A stretch of DNA of 64,000 nt. It comes from Clavibacter sp. A6099. Lineage in GTDB: Bacteria; Actinomycetota; Actinomycetes; Actinomycetales; Microbacteriaceae. The notes below the pieces were generated by a model. The model saw only the letters and a program-made list of their open reading frames with translations. It had not been told where the DNA came from and searched no databases. Shown one piece after another: positions 48,801 to 56,384 of this stretch. The stretch is taken from contig NZ_CP083439.1 of assembly GCF_021919125.1 (NCBI RefSeq), positions 1-64,000 of the forward strand, read 5' to 3'. Positions within the stretch are counted from its first letter, which is position 1; each line of letters starts with the position of its first letter. Made by a program: the position numbers and the translations under genes.

Positions 48801-49516
48801 CCGATCACGGCCACGCGGCCCTGGCCGTCGCCCACGAGCTGCACCTCGACGTGCCGGGCCGGGCGCACGAGGCGCTCGAGGAAGATGCCGGTGGATCCGA
48901 ACGCAGACTCCGCGAGCCGCGTCACCCTCCCGAACGCCTCCCGCACCTCGGCGGGCGTCGCGCACGCCTGCATGCCGATCCCGCCCCCGCCGCCCGTGGC
49001 CTTGAGCATCACGGGCAGGCCGATGCGCTCGGCCTCGGCGACGGCCTCGTCGGCGTCGGCGAGGAGGCCCGTCCCGGCGAGCAGGGGCACGCCGGCCGCC
49101 TCGGCCAGCTCGCGCGCGGTGTGCTTCGCGCCGAAGGCGAGGATCTGGTCGGCGGTCGGCCCGACGAACCGGATCCCCGCCTCCTCGCACGCCGACGCGA
49201 ATTCGAGGTTCTCGCTGAGGAAGCCGTAGCCGGGGTGGATGAGGCCGGCGCCCGTCGAGCGGGCCGCCTCGATGATCGCGTCGATGCGCAGGTACGACTC
49301 GCGCGGCGCCGCCGGGCCGAGCCGCACGGCCTCGTCGGCCTCGCGGACGTGCGGCGCCGCGCGGTCGGCGTCGGAGAAGACCGCGACCGTGCGCATCCCC
49401 ATGGCCTTGGCGGTGCGGATCACGCGGCACGCGATCTCGCCGCGGTTCGCGACGAGGACGGTGTCGAGGTCGAGCGCGCGGCGCTCGCCGGCTGCGCCGC
49501 TCACGAGCGCGCTCAC
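45848..49516 (-). CDS. Urea/guanidine carboxylase (biotin-dependent)
   Basis: The 1222-residue enzyme has an ATP-grasp biotin carboxylase (about 15-465; VLVANRGEIACRVIR, GLIHPGYGFLSEN), a KipI/KipA-type carboxyltransferase region (about 480-1100) and a C-terminal biotinyl domain with EAMKM, the biotinyl Lys being residue 1185. It carboxylates urea to allophanate or, in homologues found beside DUF1989 gene pairs, guanidine to carboxyguanidine. No allophanate hydrolase domain is fused and none is adjacent. GTG 49516 overlaps the DUF1989 stop codon. Guanidine is favoured by context; the discriminating residue needs alignment. Confidence 0.9.
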   Translation of the reverse strand: MSALVSGAAGERRALDLDTVLVANRGEIACRVIRTAKAMGMRTVAVFSDADRAAPHVREADEAVRLGPAAPRESYLRIDAIIEAARSTGAGLIHPGYGFLSENLEFASACEEAGIRFVGPTADQILAFGAKHTARELAEAAGVPLLAGTGLLADADEAVAEAERIGLPVMLKATGGGGGIGMQACATPAEVREAFGRVTRLAESAFGSTGIFLERLVRPARHVEVQLVGDGQGRVAVIGDRDCSLQRRNQKVIEEAPAPALPARVRAQLHDSARALAESVSYRSAGTVEFVYDPVREEAAFLEVNTRLQVEHPVTEEVHGVDLVELMLRLARDGAAGLPDDLFTREWIPEGHAVEARVYAEDPAKGSLPSSGLVTQAVLPAGPGIRVDGWIETGLEVSASYDPLLAKVIATGETRDDALDLLGEALDGSRIDGIVTNIGLLRALTDDIELRTATHSTSTLDETDDPAPRIDVLSPGTMTTVQDLPGRLGYWQVGVPPSGPFDPVSLAEANLAVGNPEGAPGLEITADGPVLRFSTASVVAVTGAPAPVTVDGEPAAMWEPLEVAAGQTLAIGRADGPGLRLFLAVRGGIDVPAYLGSASTFTLGRFGGHAGRALLAGDVLRPGSPDSDADHPAFPAGARLGIIGGPTPAHRRPALTSAWEIGVTEGPHAAPDFFTRADIDVLYATDYGVHHNSARTGIRLIGPRPGWAREDGGEAGLHPSNIHDTPYAVGAIDFTGDTPIILGPDGPSLGGFVCPAVVASGELWKLGQLRPGDTVRFVPVTEAAAASLVDSRASLQVIRAGGDGDDGVIGRLEPTDARPGVAYRRDGDDNVLVEYGDMTLDIALRMRVHALMTRLQEHMPPGVLEVTPGIRSLQVRTDARVLKATAVTRLLQELEDEIPPTGQLVVPSRKVRLPLSWDDPATRLAIERYMAGVRDDAPWTPWNIEFIRRINGLDSVDDVFRTVFDASYLVLGLGDVYLGAPVATPLDPRHRLVTTKYNPARTWTAENSVGIGGAYLCIYGMEGPGGYQFVGRTVQIWNRFRRGGLFQEDPWALRFFDRIEWYPVGAEELLELRAETDAGRGRYETEDGEFSIADHHAFLAANDASIRDFRDTQTRAFEEEKARWRLSGEFDVRDEPPVVEAATVPIPPGATAVTAPFTSTVWRVDVRPGDLLGVGDAVLAVEAMKMESVVGAPVAGRVLDVHIRPGEQVAPGQVLAVIGAAS

Positions 49517-50205
49517 GGCTGCACCACGATCATCCGCAGCGGCGTGCAGCTGAAGTCGTTGCACGGGTTGTTCATCTGCGGGCAGTTGGAGACGATCACC
49601 AGCACGTCGCGTTCGGCGCGCAGGGCGACCCGCTTCCCGGGCGCGCTGAGCCCGTCGACGATCCCGAGGGATCCGTCCTCCTCCACCGGCACGTTCATGA
49701 ACCAGTTGATGTTCGACACGATGTCGCGCGCGCCCAGCCCGTGCCGCGACGCCTCGGTCAGGAAGTTCTCGCGGCAGCCGTGCTGGTACGCGGTGTGGTG
49801 GCCGTAGCGGAGCGTGTTCGACTCCTTCGAGCACGCGCCGCCGAGGGTGTCCTGCCGGTCGATCTCGTTGCCCACCACGGTCATCAGCGCCCGGCCCTCG
49901 CTCGACATGAGCACGGATCCGGTGCCGAGGTACGCGTTGCCCTGCGCCACGATCGTGTCGGGAACGCTGTACCGCTCCTCCGGGTCGTCGGCGTCGTAGA
50001 CCAGGCAGTCGGCGGACTGGTTGCCGCCCACGTCGACGATCGTGAGCACCTCGCCGGCGCGCACCACGGCGGACCAGGGCGCGAGCGGCGCCACGCGGTC
50101 GTCGCGCACGACGGCGCCCTCGACGAGCGACGCGCCCCAGTCGAGCACGGCGTCGGGCGCGTGGACGGCGCCGGTCGGGACGGGGGATGCCACGGTGGGG
50201 GTCAT
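49513..50205 (-). CDS. DUF1989 protein, urea carboxylase-associated protein 1 / carboxyguanidine deiminase subunit
   Basis: The 230-residue protein belongs to the DUF1989 family (GGNQSADCLVYDADDPEERYSV, LGGACSKESN, YQHGCRENFL). Family pairs encoded beside such carboxylases were shown to be the two subunits of carboxyguanidine deiminase, converting carboxyguanidine to allophanate and ammonia. Conserved cysteines and histidines near residues 120-145 look metal-binding. It is coupled on both sides by 4-nt overlaps. The UAAP1 assignment is by length and motif only. Confidence 0.87.
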   Translation of the reverse strand: MTPTVASPVPTGAVHAPDAVLDWGASLVEGAVVRDDRVAPLAPWSAVVRAGEVLTIVDVGGNQSADCLVYDADDPEERYSVPDTIVAQGNAYLGTGSVLMSSEGRALMTVVGNEIDRQDTLGGACSKESNTLRYGHHTAYQHGCRENFLTEASRHGLGARDIVSNINWFMNVPVEEDGSLGIVDGLSAPGKRVALRAERDVLVIVSNCPQMNNPCNDFSCTPLRMIVVQP

Positions 50206-51044
50206 CGGGTTCCTCTCGCTTCGCAGTGGTCGATCGAGTTCAGGTAGGCGCGCGTGAGCTCGGGGGTCGCGTGGAAGCGCGCGTCGTCCGGGCCCGTGGG
50301 GGAGCCGCGCCAGGCGTGGATCCGCAGCGGGCCGACGACGTGGTCGGGCCGCTGGTCCAGCGGGTGCGGCACGTTCGCGAGCAGCACGATCAGCGGCATC
50401 TCGGCCACGAGCGTGACGTGCGTGCCCGGCCCGGCGGATCCGGTGGGCCGCAGCGCGCCGTCCTCCTCCACGCGCACGCCCTGGAAGAGGGAGACGCCGG
50501 GTGGCAGGTCGCGTCGCGTGAGGCCGTGCTTCGCGGCGGCCTTCACGAGCAGCGACCGGCCGCTGGGCGTGGGGCCCTCGGGCGCGGATCCGCCGTAGCG
50601 CCGGTCGTTGAGCGCGTCGGTGGAGGTGCCGCAGAGCGCGTCGTGGTGGCCCGAGGTGTCCTCGACGATGCTCGCGAGGATCCGGCCGTCCCCGCTCAGC
50701 AGCGGGGAGCCCTCGCCGAGGTACGCCTGCCACGGGATCTTGACGGTGTCGGCGACGTTCAGCCGCTCCCACGGTGCCTCCGCGTCGTAGAGCACGAGGT
50801 GCGCGCACGCGTCGCCCGTGGGGTCGTCGAGGCGGAGGCGGGATCCGCGCGCCAGCACCCGGTGCGCGTACCCGCCGGGCGCCACGGTCTCGGCCCAGGT
50901 GAGCTCGTCCGCGGCGACGCCCTCCGGCCGGTGCGGCGAGGAGGACGCGGGCACGTACGGCATCCAGTCGCTGCGGCGGTCGGCCTGCGCGCGGGCGTCC
51001 GCGCGGGAGGCGGTGACGCTGTCGGTCGTGCGCAGGTCCCTCAT
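50202..51044 (-). CDS. DUF1989 protein, urea carboxylase-associated protein 2 / carboxyguanidine deiminase subunit
   Basis: This 280-residue protein is the second DUF1989 family member of the operon (WAETVAPGGYAHRVLARGS, LVLYDAEAPWERLNVADTV, SGHHDALCGTS). It is expected to form a hetero-oligomer with its neighbour. An N-terminal extension of about 45 residues is longer than usual. ATG 51044 overlaps the permease stop codon. Confidence 0.87.
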   Translation of the reverse strand: MRDLRTTDSVTASRADARAQADRRSDWMPYVPASSSPHRPEGVAADELTWAETVAPGGYAHRVLARGSRLRLDDPTGDACAHLVLYDAEAPWERLNVADTVKIPWQAYLGEGSPLLSGDGRILASIVEDTSGHHDALCGTSTDALNDRRYGGSAPEGPTPSGRSLLVKAAAKHGLTRRDLPPGVSLFQGVRVEEDGALRPTGSAGPGTHVTLVAEMPLIVLLANVPHPLDQRPDHVVGPLRIHAWRGSPTGPDDARFHATPELTRAYLNSIDHCEARGTR

Positions 51045-52636
51045 CGGATGGCCGCCCCCGCCGGCTCGACCACCGGGATCGTGGCCGTTGTCGGCACCTC
51101 CGTGAGCTGGATGGGCCCGTCGGAGCGGTGCCGCCACGCGTGGTAGCCCCAGCCCACGAGCAGGGTCGCGCCGATGAAGAGGAGCGCGCTGTACTGCAGC
51201 CACCACGACTCGCCCGTGAGGTCGTAGATCTCGGGGCGCGGCCAGATCAGGTTCACCGCCATCGCCGCCTGGAAGAGCACCGCGACGGCGTTGATCGGGA
51301 TCCCCCAGCGGCCGAGCGTGAACAGCGGCTTGCCGTCCTCGTCGACGCCGCCGGCCGGGAAGCGCCCGCGGATCCGGGCGACGAGCAGCGGGCCGGTGAC
51401 GCCGAGGTAGGCGAGGTACAGCATCGCGATGCAGAGGCTCGACAGCGCCGTGAAGATCGCCGACTGCCCGGCGTTGACCGCGAGGGCGAGCACCGCGCCG
51501 ACGCCGACCACGACGGAGGTGAGCACGGGCGTGCCCGTGCGAGGCGACACCTTGGCGAGCTGGCGGTGGAACGGCAGCGCCTTCTCGCGGGCCATCGAGT
51601 AGATCATGCGGGTGCCCGAGGTCTGCACGGCGAGCGTGCACGCGAACACCGCCACCGCGACCGCGCAGAGCAGCAGGCGGCCGCCCACCTCGCCGGCGAC
51701 CGAGGTGATCACCCAGGCGAGGCCCTGCGTGGCGAGGTTCCCGTCGGTGAGGCTGGGCGCCGCGACGAGCGCGCCCACGATGAGGAGCGCCCCGCCCAGC
51801 CCGGAGACCGTGAGCGCCCGGATGATCGTGCGCGGCGTCGTCTTCCGCGGGCTGTGGGTCTCCTCGGCGAGCTCGCCCGCGGAGTCGAAGCCGACCATCA
51901 CGTAGGCGGCCATGAGGGAGGAGGCGAGGAACGCCCACACGTACGGCTCCTGGCTCGCGGATCCCGCGGTCGTGAAGACCACCTCGGGTCCGCGCTTGGG
52001 CAGCAGGAACAGCACGGCGACGAGCGCGACGACGCCGACCATCTCGATGGCGACGCCCGCCGTCGTCACGCGCGCCATGAGCCGCACGCTCAGGATGTTC
52101 ACGACCGTCGTGATCGCCAGCATGATGATCCCGAGCAGCACCGCGTTCGCGGAGCCCGTGGGGGAGGCGACGGACGGATCCGCGTCCGGCCCGCCCACGA
52201 TCTGGAACCCGGCCCAGATGGACGGCAGGACGGCCTGCACCGCGATGGCCGCGACGGCGACCGTGAGGATCTGGCCGACGATCATGGTCCAGCCGGTGAA
52301 CCAGCCGAACGTGGTGCCAGCGAGCCGGCTCGACCACTGGAAGATCGCTCCCGAGATCGGCCACGACGCCGCGAGCTGCGCGAAGTTCAGCGCCACGAGC
52401 AGCTGGCCCACGAACACGATCGGCCAGGCCCAGAAGAAGGCGGCGCCGCCCAGCCCGAAGCCGAGGCCGAAGAGCTGGAACACGGTCGTCAGGATCGAGA
52501 CGAAGGAGAACCCGGCCGCGAAGGAGGAGAAGGGGCCGACGCCGCGGTGGAGCTCCTGGGCGTAGCCGGGCGGGATGACGGGAGCGGGGGCCGTGGTGGG
52601 TGCCGCGGCCGGCGAGGGGAGGTTCGGGGTGCTCAA
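51041..52636 (-). CDS. APC-superfamily amino-acid/amine permease
   Basis: The 531-residue protein has about 12 transmembrane helices and an amino-acid/GABA permease-like sequence (FQLFGLGFGLGGAAFFW, WPISGAIFQWSSRLAGTTFGWFTGW, GFDSAGELAEETHSPRKTTPRTI). As first gene of the operon it likely imports the nitrogen substrate, possibly guanidine or a related amine. A Pro/Ala-rich N-terminal tail of about 25 residues is disordered. Confidence 0.88.
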   Translation of the reverse strand: MSTPNLPSPAAAPTTAPAPVIPPGYAQELHRGVGPFSSFAAGFSFVSILTTVFQLFGLGFGLGGAAFFWAWPIVFVGQLLVALNFAQLAASWPISGAIFQWSSRLAGTTFGWFTGWTMIVGQILTVAVAAIAVQAVLPSIWAGFQIVGGPDADPSVASPTGSANAVLLGIIMLAITTVVNILSVRLMARVTTAGVAIEMVGVVALVAVLFLLPKRGPEVVFTTAGSASQEPYVWAFLASSLMAAYVMVGFDSAGELAEETHSPRKTTPRTIIRALTVSGLGGALLIVGALVAAPSLTDGNLATQGLAWVITSVAGEVGGRLLLCAVAVAVFACTLAVQTSGTRMIYSMAREKALPFHRQLAKVSPRTGTPVLTSVVVGVGAVLALAVNAGQSAIFTALSSLCIAMLYLAYLGVTGPLLVARIRGRFPAGGVDEDGKPLFTLGRWGIPINAVAVLFQAAMAVNLIWPRPEIYDLTGESWWLQYSALLFIGATLLVGWGYHAWRHRSDGPIQLTEVPTTATIPVVEPAGAAIR

Positions 52637-52701
52637 TGTTCTGGCCTCTCACGAGGGCGCGGTGGAGCAGGTGCGCCGGAGATCCGGTTGCCCGGTCGGA
52701 G

Positions 52702-52721
52702 TATCTATCGAGCGATAGGTA
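52702..52721. promoter_or_regulatory. Palindromic operator upstream of the guanidine/urea operon
   Basis: TATCTATCGAGCGATAGGTA is a near-perfect palindrome: arms TATCTATCG and CGATAGGTA differ at one position around a central AG. It lies 66 nt before the permease ATG and overlaps the most likely promoter (TAGATA on the minus strand). The two-fold symmetry suits a TetR dimer, and the operon encodes one. I find no guanidine-I riboswitch sequence in the leader. Confidence 0.65.
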
Positions 52722-52834
52722 TTTCCGTCCAGTGTGGTTCTGCCCGGTATCGCCGCCGTTTCCCTCGTGTTACCGGCGTGTATCTTCTCCGGCGCGACGG
52801 ATCCGGTCGCGGTCGCCGGCCGCCGGCACGCGCG

Positions 52835-52867
52835 GAGGGGCCGGCAGCTGATGGCTGCCGGCCCCTC
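52835..52867 (-). terminator. Terminator after the carboxylic acid reductase
   Basis: Perfect 14-bp arms GAGGGGCCGGCAGC and GCTGCCGGCCCCTC enclose a 5-base loop, 25 nt after the reductase stop codon on the minus strand. Confidence 0.8.
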
Positions 52868-52891
52868 GATCTCAGTCCTCGCGCGTGGGTG

Positions 52892-55800
52892 TCACGCGGC
52901 TGCCGCCCGCGCCGGCGCCGGCGCGAGCAGTCCGAGGAACGCGAGGTCGTCCGCCACCTTGGCGATGAGCGCGCGGTCGAGCGACGGGATGTCCGGCGAC
53001 CCGAGCGGGCGCACCGCCCTTACGGCCTCGGCGAACGCGTCCGCCGGGATCGCCGAGCCGGCGTGCGGCTCCTCGGGCGCGGCGAACGCGTGCATCAGCG
53101 GCAGGACGGACCGGGCGCGATCGGCGTCCGGGAGCGATCCCAGCGCCGCGCGGAACCGGTCGACCCACTCCGCGTGGTCCTCCACGCGCTCGATGTCGTG
53201 GCCGTCCTCGCGGAGCCAGTCCACGAAGGTGTCGAGCGAGACGCCGTCGTCGTGCGGGTTCACGACGTTGAAGGTGCGGTGCCCCTCGGTGAGCGCCGCG
53301 CCGATCCCGTCGATCGCCGCCGCCGTGAAGTCGGCAGGCAGACCGTCGTAGTGGGACCGCTGCGGCTCGCCGTCGGGGCCGCGTCGCACGAACGAGGCCG
53401 GCGCGAGGCCGGTGGTGAGGACGCTCCAGATCAGCCGGGTGAAGACGTCGGGGAGGTTCACCTGGCCGCGCCAGCGGGGGTGCGCCAGGATCATGTCGGA
53501 CCGGAACACGGCCACGGGGACGCCGTGGTGCTCGTGGGCCTCGCGGAGCAGCACCTCGCTCGCCCACTTGCTCGCGCCGTACCCGTTGGCGTACTCGTCG
53601 CCGACGGCCCACTCGGGGATCATGGCGCGGATGTCGGCGTGCTCGTCGAGCGCGGCGGGCGCCGACGGTTCCGCGTCGGCGGCCGCGCCCGGCTGCGCGC
53701 CGCCCGCGACGGCGACGCTCGAGACGAAGGTGACGGGCACGCTGCCGGCGGCGATCGCCAGGCGGATCGCCTCGGCGGTGCCGACGACGTTCGGGCCGAA
53801 CAGCGCCTGGTAGGGGAGGACGTGGTTCACGAGGGCAGCCGCGTGCGCGACGAGGTCGACCCGGGCGGCCAGGTCGATCCACCGCTCGTCGTCGAGGCCG
53901 AGGCGGTGCTCGCTGACGTCGCCGGCCAGCACCTCGAGCGAGCCCGACAGCTCGGCGAAGCGCCGGGCGAACGCGGGATCCGCGGCGAACGCGGCCTCGA
54001 GGCGGCGCCGGGCGTCGGCGTCGTCGGCGCCGCGCACGACGCACACCAGCGTGCCGCCCTCCGGGGCGAGGCGCTCGAGCCAGTCGATGGCCATGAAGCG
54101 GCCGAGGTAGCCGTTCGCGCCGGTGAGCAGGACTGTCCGGGATCCCGGGCGGGCGGCCGAGGCGCGGGGGACCGGCGCCGGGATGCCGCCGAGCATCCGG
54201 TCGAGGCGGAGGTCGCTGACGCGGAGGGTGGATGCGCCCGCGCCGTGCACGCGGGTCACGGTCGGCCGGTCGTCGGAGGCGGAGCGCTCCACGAACGCGG
54301 CGACGGCCGCGAGGTCGTTGGTCGGGTCGGTGAGGACGCCGACGGGCACCTCGGTGCCGAAGACGTCCTCGAGGATCCCGGAGAACGTCAGCGCGGACAG
54401 CGAGTCCCCGCCGAGGTCCTGGAACCGGGCCGCGGCGGCGGTTGCGGGAGACACCTCGGCGCCGAGGAGCTGGAGGGCGGCGCGCACCACCGTGTCGACC
54501 GTCGGCTCGTCGGCGGCGCGCTCGCGGAGGGCGGCCACCAGGGTGCCGCTCTGCTGCTCCTCGAGCGCGTCGTAGAGGGCGGCGAAGCGCTCGCCGTACC
54601 GCTGCGTGAGGCGCAGGCGCAGGAGCTTCCCGGCGTCGGAGAGCATGCCGCCGTCGACCGTGAACGGCTCGGGTTCGACGATCACGCCGCGGGGCACCTC
54701 GTAGGGGGCGAGGCCGTGCTCGCGGGCGGTGCGCTGGAGGGCCGCGAGGATGTCGCGCTCCGATGCCCCGGCCTCTGCCGGGACGACGACCGCGACGAGG
54801 AACGCGTGCCGGCTGTCGCCGTGCACGGCGATCTGGTGCACCTCGGGCGTCCCGCCGTAGGTCGCCTCGAGGGACGCAACCGCGACGAACTCGCCCTGCG
54901 ACAGCTTGATCACGTTGTTCCGACGGTCGACGTACTCGTAGGTGCCGGGTCCGGTCTGCGCCATGACGTCGCCGGTCCGGTAGAAGCCGTCCTCGTCGAA
55001 CACCGCGGCGGTGACGTCCGGCCGGCGGAAGTACCCGGCGATCACGGACGCGCTCTTGACGAGCAGCTCGCCCCGCGGGTGGGGCAGATCGGTGGTGCGG
55101 TACCCGAGCTCGGGCACGTCGACGAGCTTGTGCTCGGTGACGGGAGGCTGCTGGATCACCCCGTCGTGGAGGATGCCGCCGGCCTCGGTCGACCCGTACA
55201 GGTCGTGCAGCGTCAGCCCGAGGCATCCCTCGATGTAGGTGCGGAGCTCGGGCGTCAGCGGGGCGCTGGTGCAGATCGCCCGGCGGATCCGGCCGCCGAA
55301 CGCGCGGACGCGCAGGTCGGCCTGGACCTCGGCGCGGACCGCGTCCGGGTCCGCGCCGCCGGCGGCGAGCCGGCGCTGCTCCTCGCGGTCGCCCTCCTGC
55401 CGGACCATCTCCGCGACGCGCGGCACGAAGACGAACTCGGTCGGGGCGAAGGTCCGCAGGTCGTCGAAGAGCGTCGACAGGTCGGTCGAGGTCGCGAGCG
55501 CGACCGTGCCGCCGCGGCCGAGCGTGGCGAGGAGGGAGGAGCGGCCGGTGAGGTGGCTCATCGGGAGGTACGCGTACCCGACGATGGCGTCGGCTGCGTC
55601 ATCGGATCCGTCGTGCGCGGGCGTGGATGCGTCCGGGCCCATGGCCGGGTAGGTCCGCATGGCGTGCCACATCCGCTCGACCATGGAGCGCGTGTACATC
55701 GCGCCCTTCGGCGTCCCGGTGCTGCCCGACGTGTAGAGCAGGAGCGCGAGCGGGTCGTCGCCGGGTGCGGGGTGCCACGGGCTCGCTCCCGGCAGGCCGG

Positions 55801-56335
55801 CGCCTCGGGCGACGAGCGCGTCGAGCGTCAGGGCGGTGCCGGTGCCGGTGCCGGTGTCGAGCAGCATCGTCCGGATGCCGTCGCCCGATGCCTCGGCGAC
55901 CGCCCGGGCCGTCGCGGCCTGCTCGGCGGTGGCCGCGATCCACACCGGCGTCGTCTCCTCGACGATCCGCTGCAGGGTCCCGACGGGCGCGCTCGCCTGG
56001 AGGGGCACGCTCACCGCGCCGAGGATCCACGCGGCGAGGTCAAGGGTGACGGCGTCCGCGGTCGCGGTGCCGAGCACCGCGATGCGATCGCCGGCCGACA
56101 CGGTCTCGCCGAGCGCCGCGGCCAGCGCGCTCGCCCGGTCCCACAGCTCCCCGAAGCTCATGTCCGTGACCTCCGGCCCGGAACGCTGCCGCAGCGCCGT
56201 CCGCTCGGCGTGCTGCGCGAAGATCGCCTCGATCGAGGTGTCGTCGTGCTGGCTCCCCATGTGCGCAGTCCTCATGTCTCCGGTCCCCATGTGCTCGGTC
56301 CCCATGTGCTCGGTCCCCATGTGCTCAGTCCCCAA
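52892..56335 (-). CDS. car: Carboxylic acid reductase (A-T-R, NRPS-like)
   Basis: The 1147-residue protein adenylates a carboxylic acid, loads it on a phosphopantetheine arm and reduces it to the aldehyde with NADPH. The adenylation domain (about 30-600) has LLLYTSGSTGTPKGA, LYGSTEAGG and NNVIKLSQGEFVAV; the carrier domain has the phosphopantetheine Ser645 in LGGDSLSA; the reductase domain (about 725-1140) has VLLTGANGYLG and Y-x-x-x-K (YGASK). The start region is an array of MGTEH-type repeats with TTG 56335 and five further ATG codons every 15 bp. The stand-alone phosphopantetheinyl transferase gene lies 49 nt upstream. The acid substrate is unknown. Confidence 0.9.
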   Translation of the reverse strand: MGTEHMGTEHMGTEHMGTGDMRTAHMGSQHDDTSIEAIFAQHAERTALRQRSGPEVTDMSFGELWDRASALAAALGETVSAGDRIAVLGTATADAVTLDLAAWILGAVSVPLQASAPVGTLQRIVEETTPVWIAATAEQAATARAVAEASGDGIRTMLLDTGTGTGTALTLDALVARGAGLPGASPWHPAPGDDPLALLLYTSGSTGTPKGAMYTRSMVERMWHAMRTYPAMGPDASTPAHDGSDDAADAIVGYAYLPMSHLTGRSSLLATLGRGGTVALATSTDLSTLFDDLRTFAPTEFVFVPRVAEMVRQEGDREEQRRLAAGGADPDAVRAEVQADLRVRAFGGRIRRAICTSAPLTPELRTYIEGCLGLTLHDLYGSTEAGGILHDGVIQQPPVTEHKLVDVPELGYRTTDLPHPRGELLVKSASVIAGYFRRPDVTAAVFDEDGFYRTGDVMAQTGPGTYEYVDRRNNVIKLSQGEFVAVASLEATYGGTPEVHQIAVHGDSRHAFLVAVVVPAEAGASERDILAALQRTAREHGLAPYEVPRGVIVEPEPFTVDGGMLSDAGKLLRLRLTQRYGERFAALYDALEEQQSGTLVAALRERAADEPTVDTVVRAALQLLGAEVSPATAAAARFQDLGGDSLSALTFSGILEDVFGTEVPVGVLTDPTNDLAAVAAFVERSASDDRPTVTRVHGAGASTLRVSDLRLDRMLGGIPAPVPRASAARPGSRTVLLTGANGYLGRFMAIDWLERLAPEGGTLVCVVRGADDADARRRLEAAFAADPAFARRFAELSGSLEVLAGDVSEHRLGLDDERWIDLAARVDLVAHAAALVNHVLPYQALFGPNVVGTAEAIRLAIAAGSVPVTFVSSVAVAGGAQPGAAADAEPSAPAALDEHADIRAMIPEWAVGDEYANGYGASKWASEVLLREAHEHHGVPVAVFRSDMILAHPRWRGQVNLPDVFTRLIWSVLTTGLAPASFVRRGPDGEPQRSHYDGLPADFTAAAIDGIGAALTEGHRTFNVVNPHDDGVSLDTFVDWLREDGHDIERVEDHAEWVDRFRAALGSLPDADRARSVLPLMHAFAAPEEPHAGSAIPADAFAEAVRAVRPLGSPDIPSLDRALIAKVADDLAFLGLLAPAPARAAAA
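56246..56335 (-). repeat. 15-bp tandem repeats forming serial translation starts
   Basis: Six in-frame 15-bp units (consensus ATG GGG ACC GAG CAC) begin the reductase gene. Start codons fall at 56335 (TTG) and at 56320, 56305, 56290, 56275 and 56260 (ATG). In the three units matching the consensus, GGGGA lies 8 nt before the next ATG, so each is a ribosome-binding site plus start codon. AGAGGA lies 8 nt before the TTG. Repeat-number change by slippage would preserve frame and alter start multiplicity. Confidence 0.85.
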
Positions 56336-56384
56336 TGTGTCGGTCCTCTCGTCGTTCGTCCCGGCGCGCCCCTGCGCGCCGGCT

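Noticed and set aside
45632-49807. A 1391-residue plus-strand open frame
   Set aside because: It is antisense to the urea/guanidine carboxylase, whose biotin carboxylase and biotinyl motifs are unmistakable.
52637-52760. Possible guanidine-I riboswitch upstream of the permease
   Set aside because: I looked for the conserved ykkC core sequences on the minus strand and found none; only the palindrome and a short leader are present.
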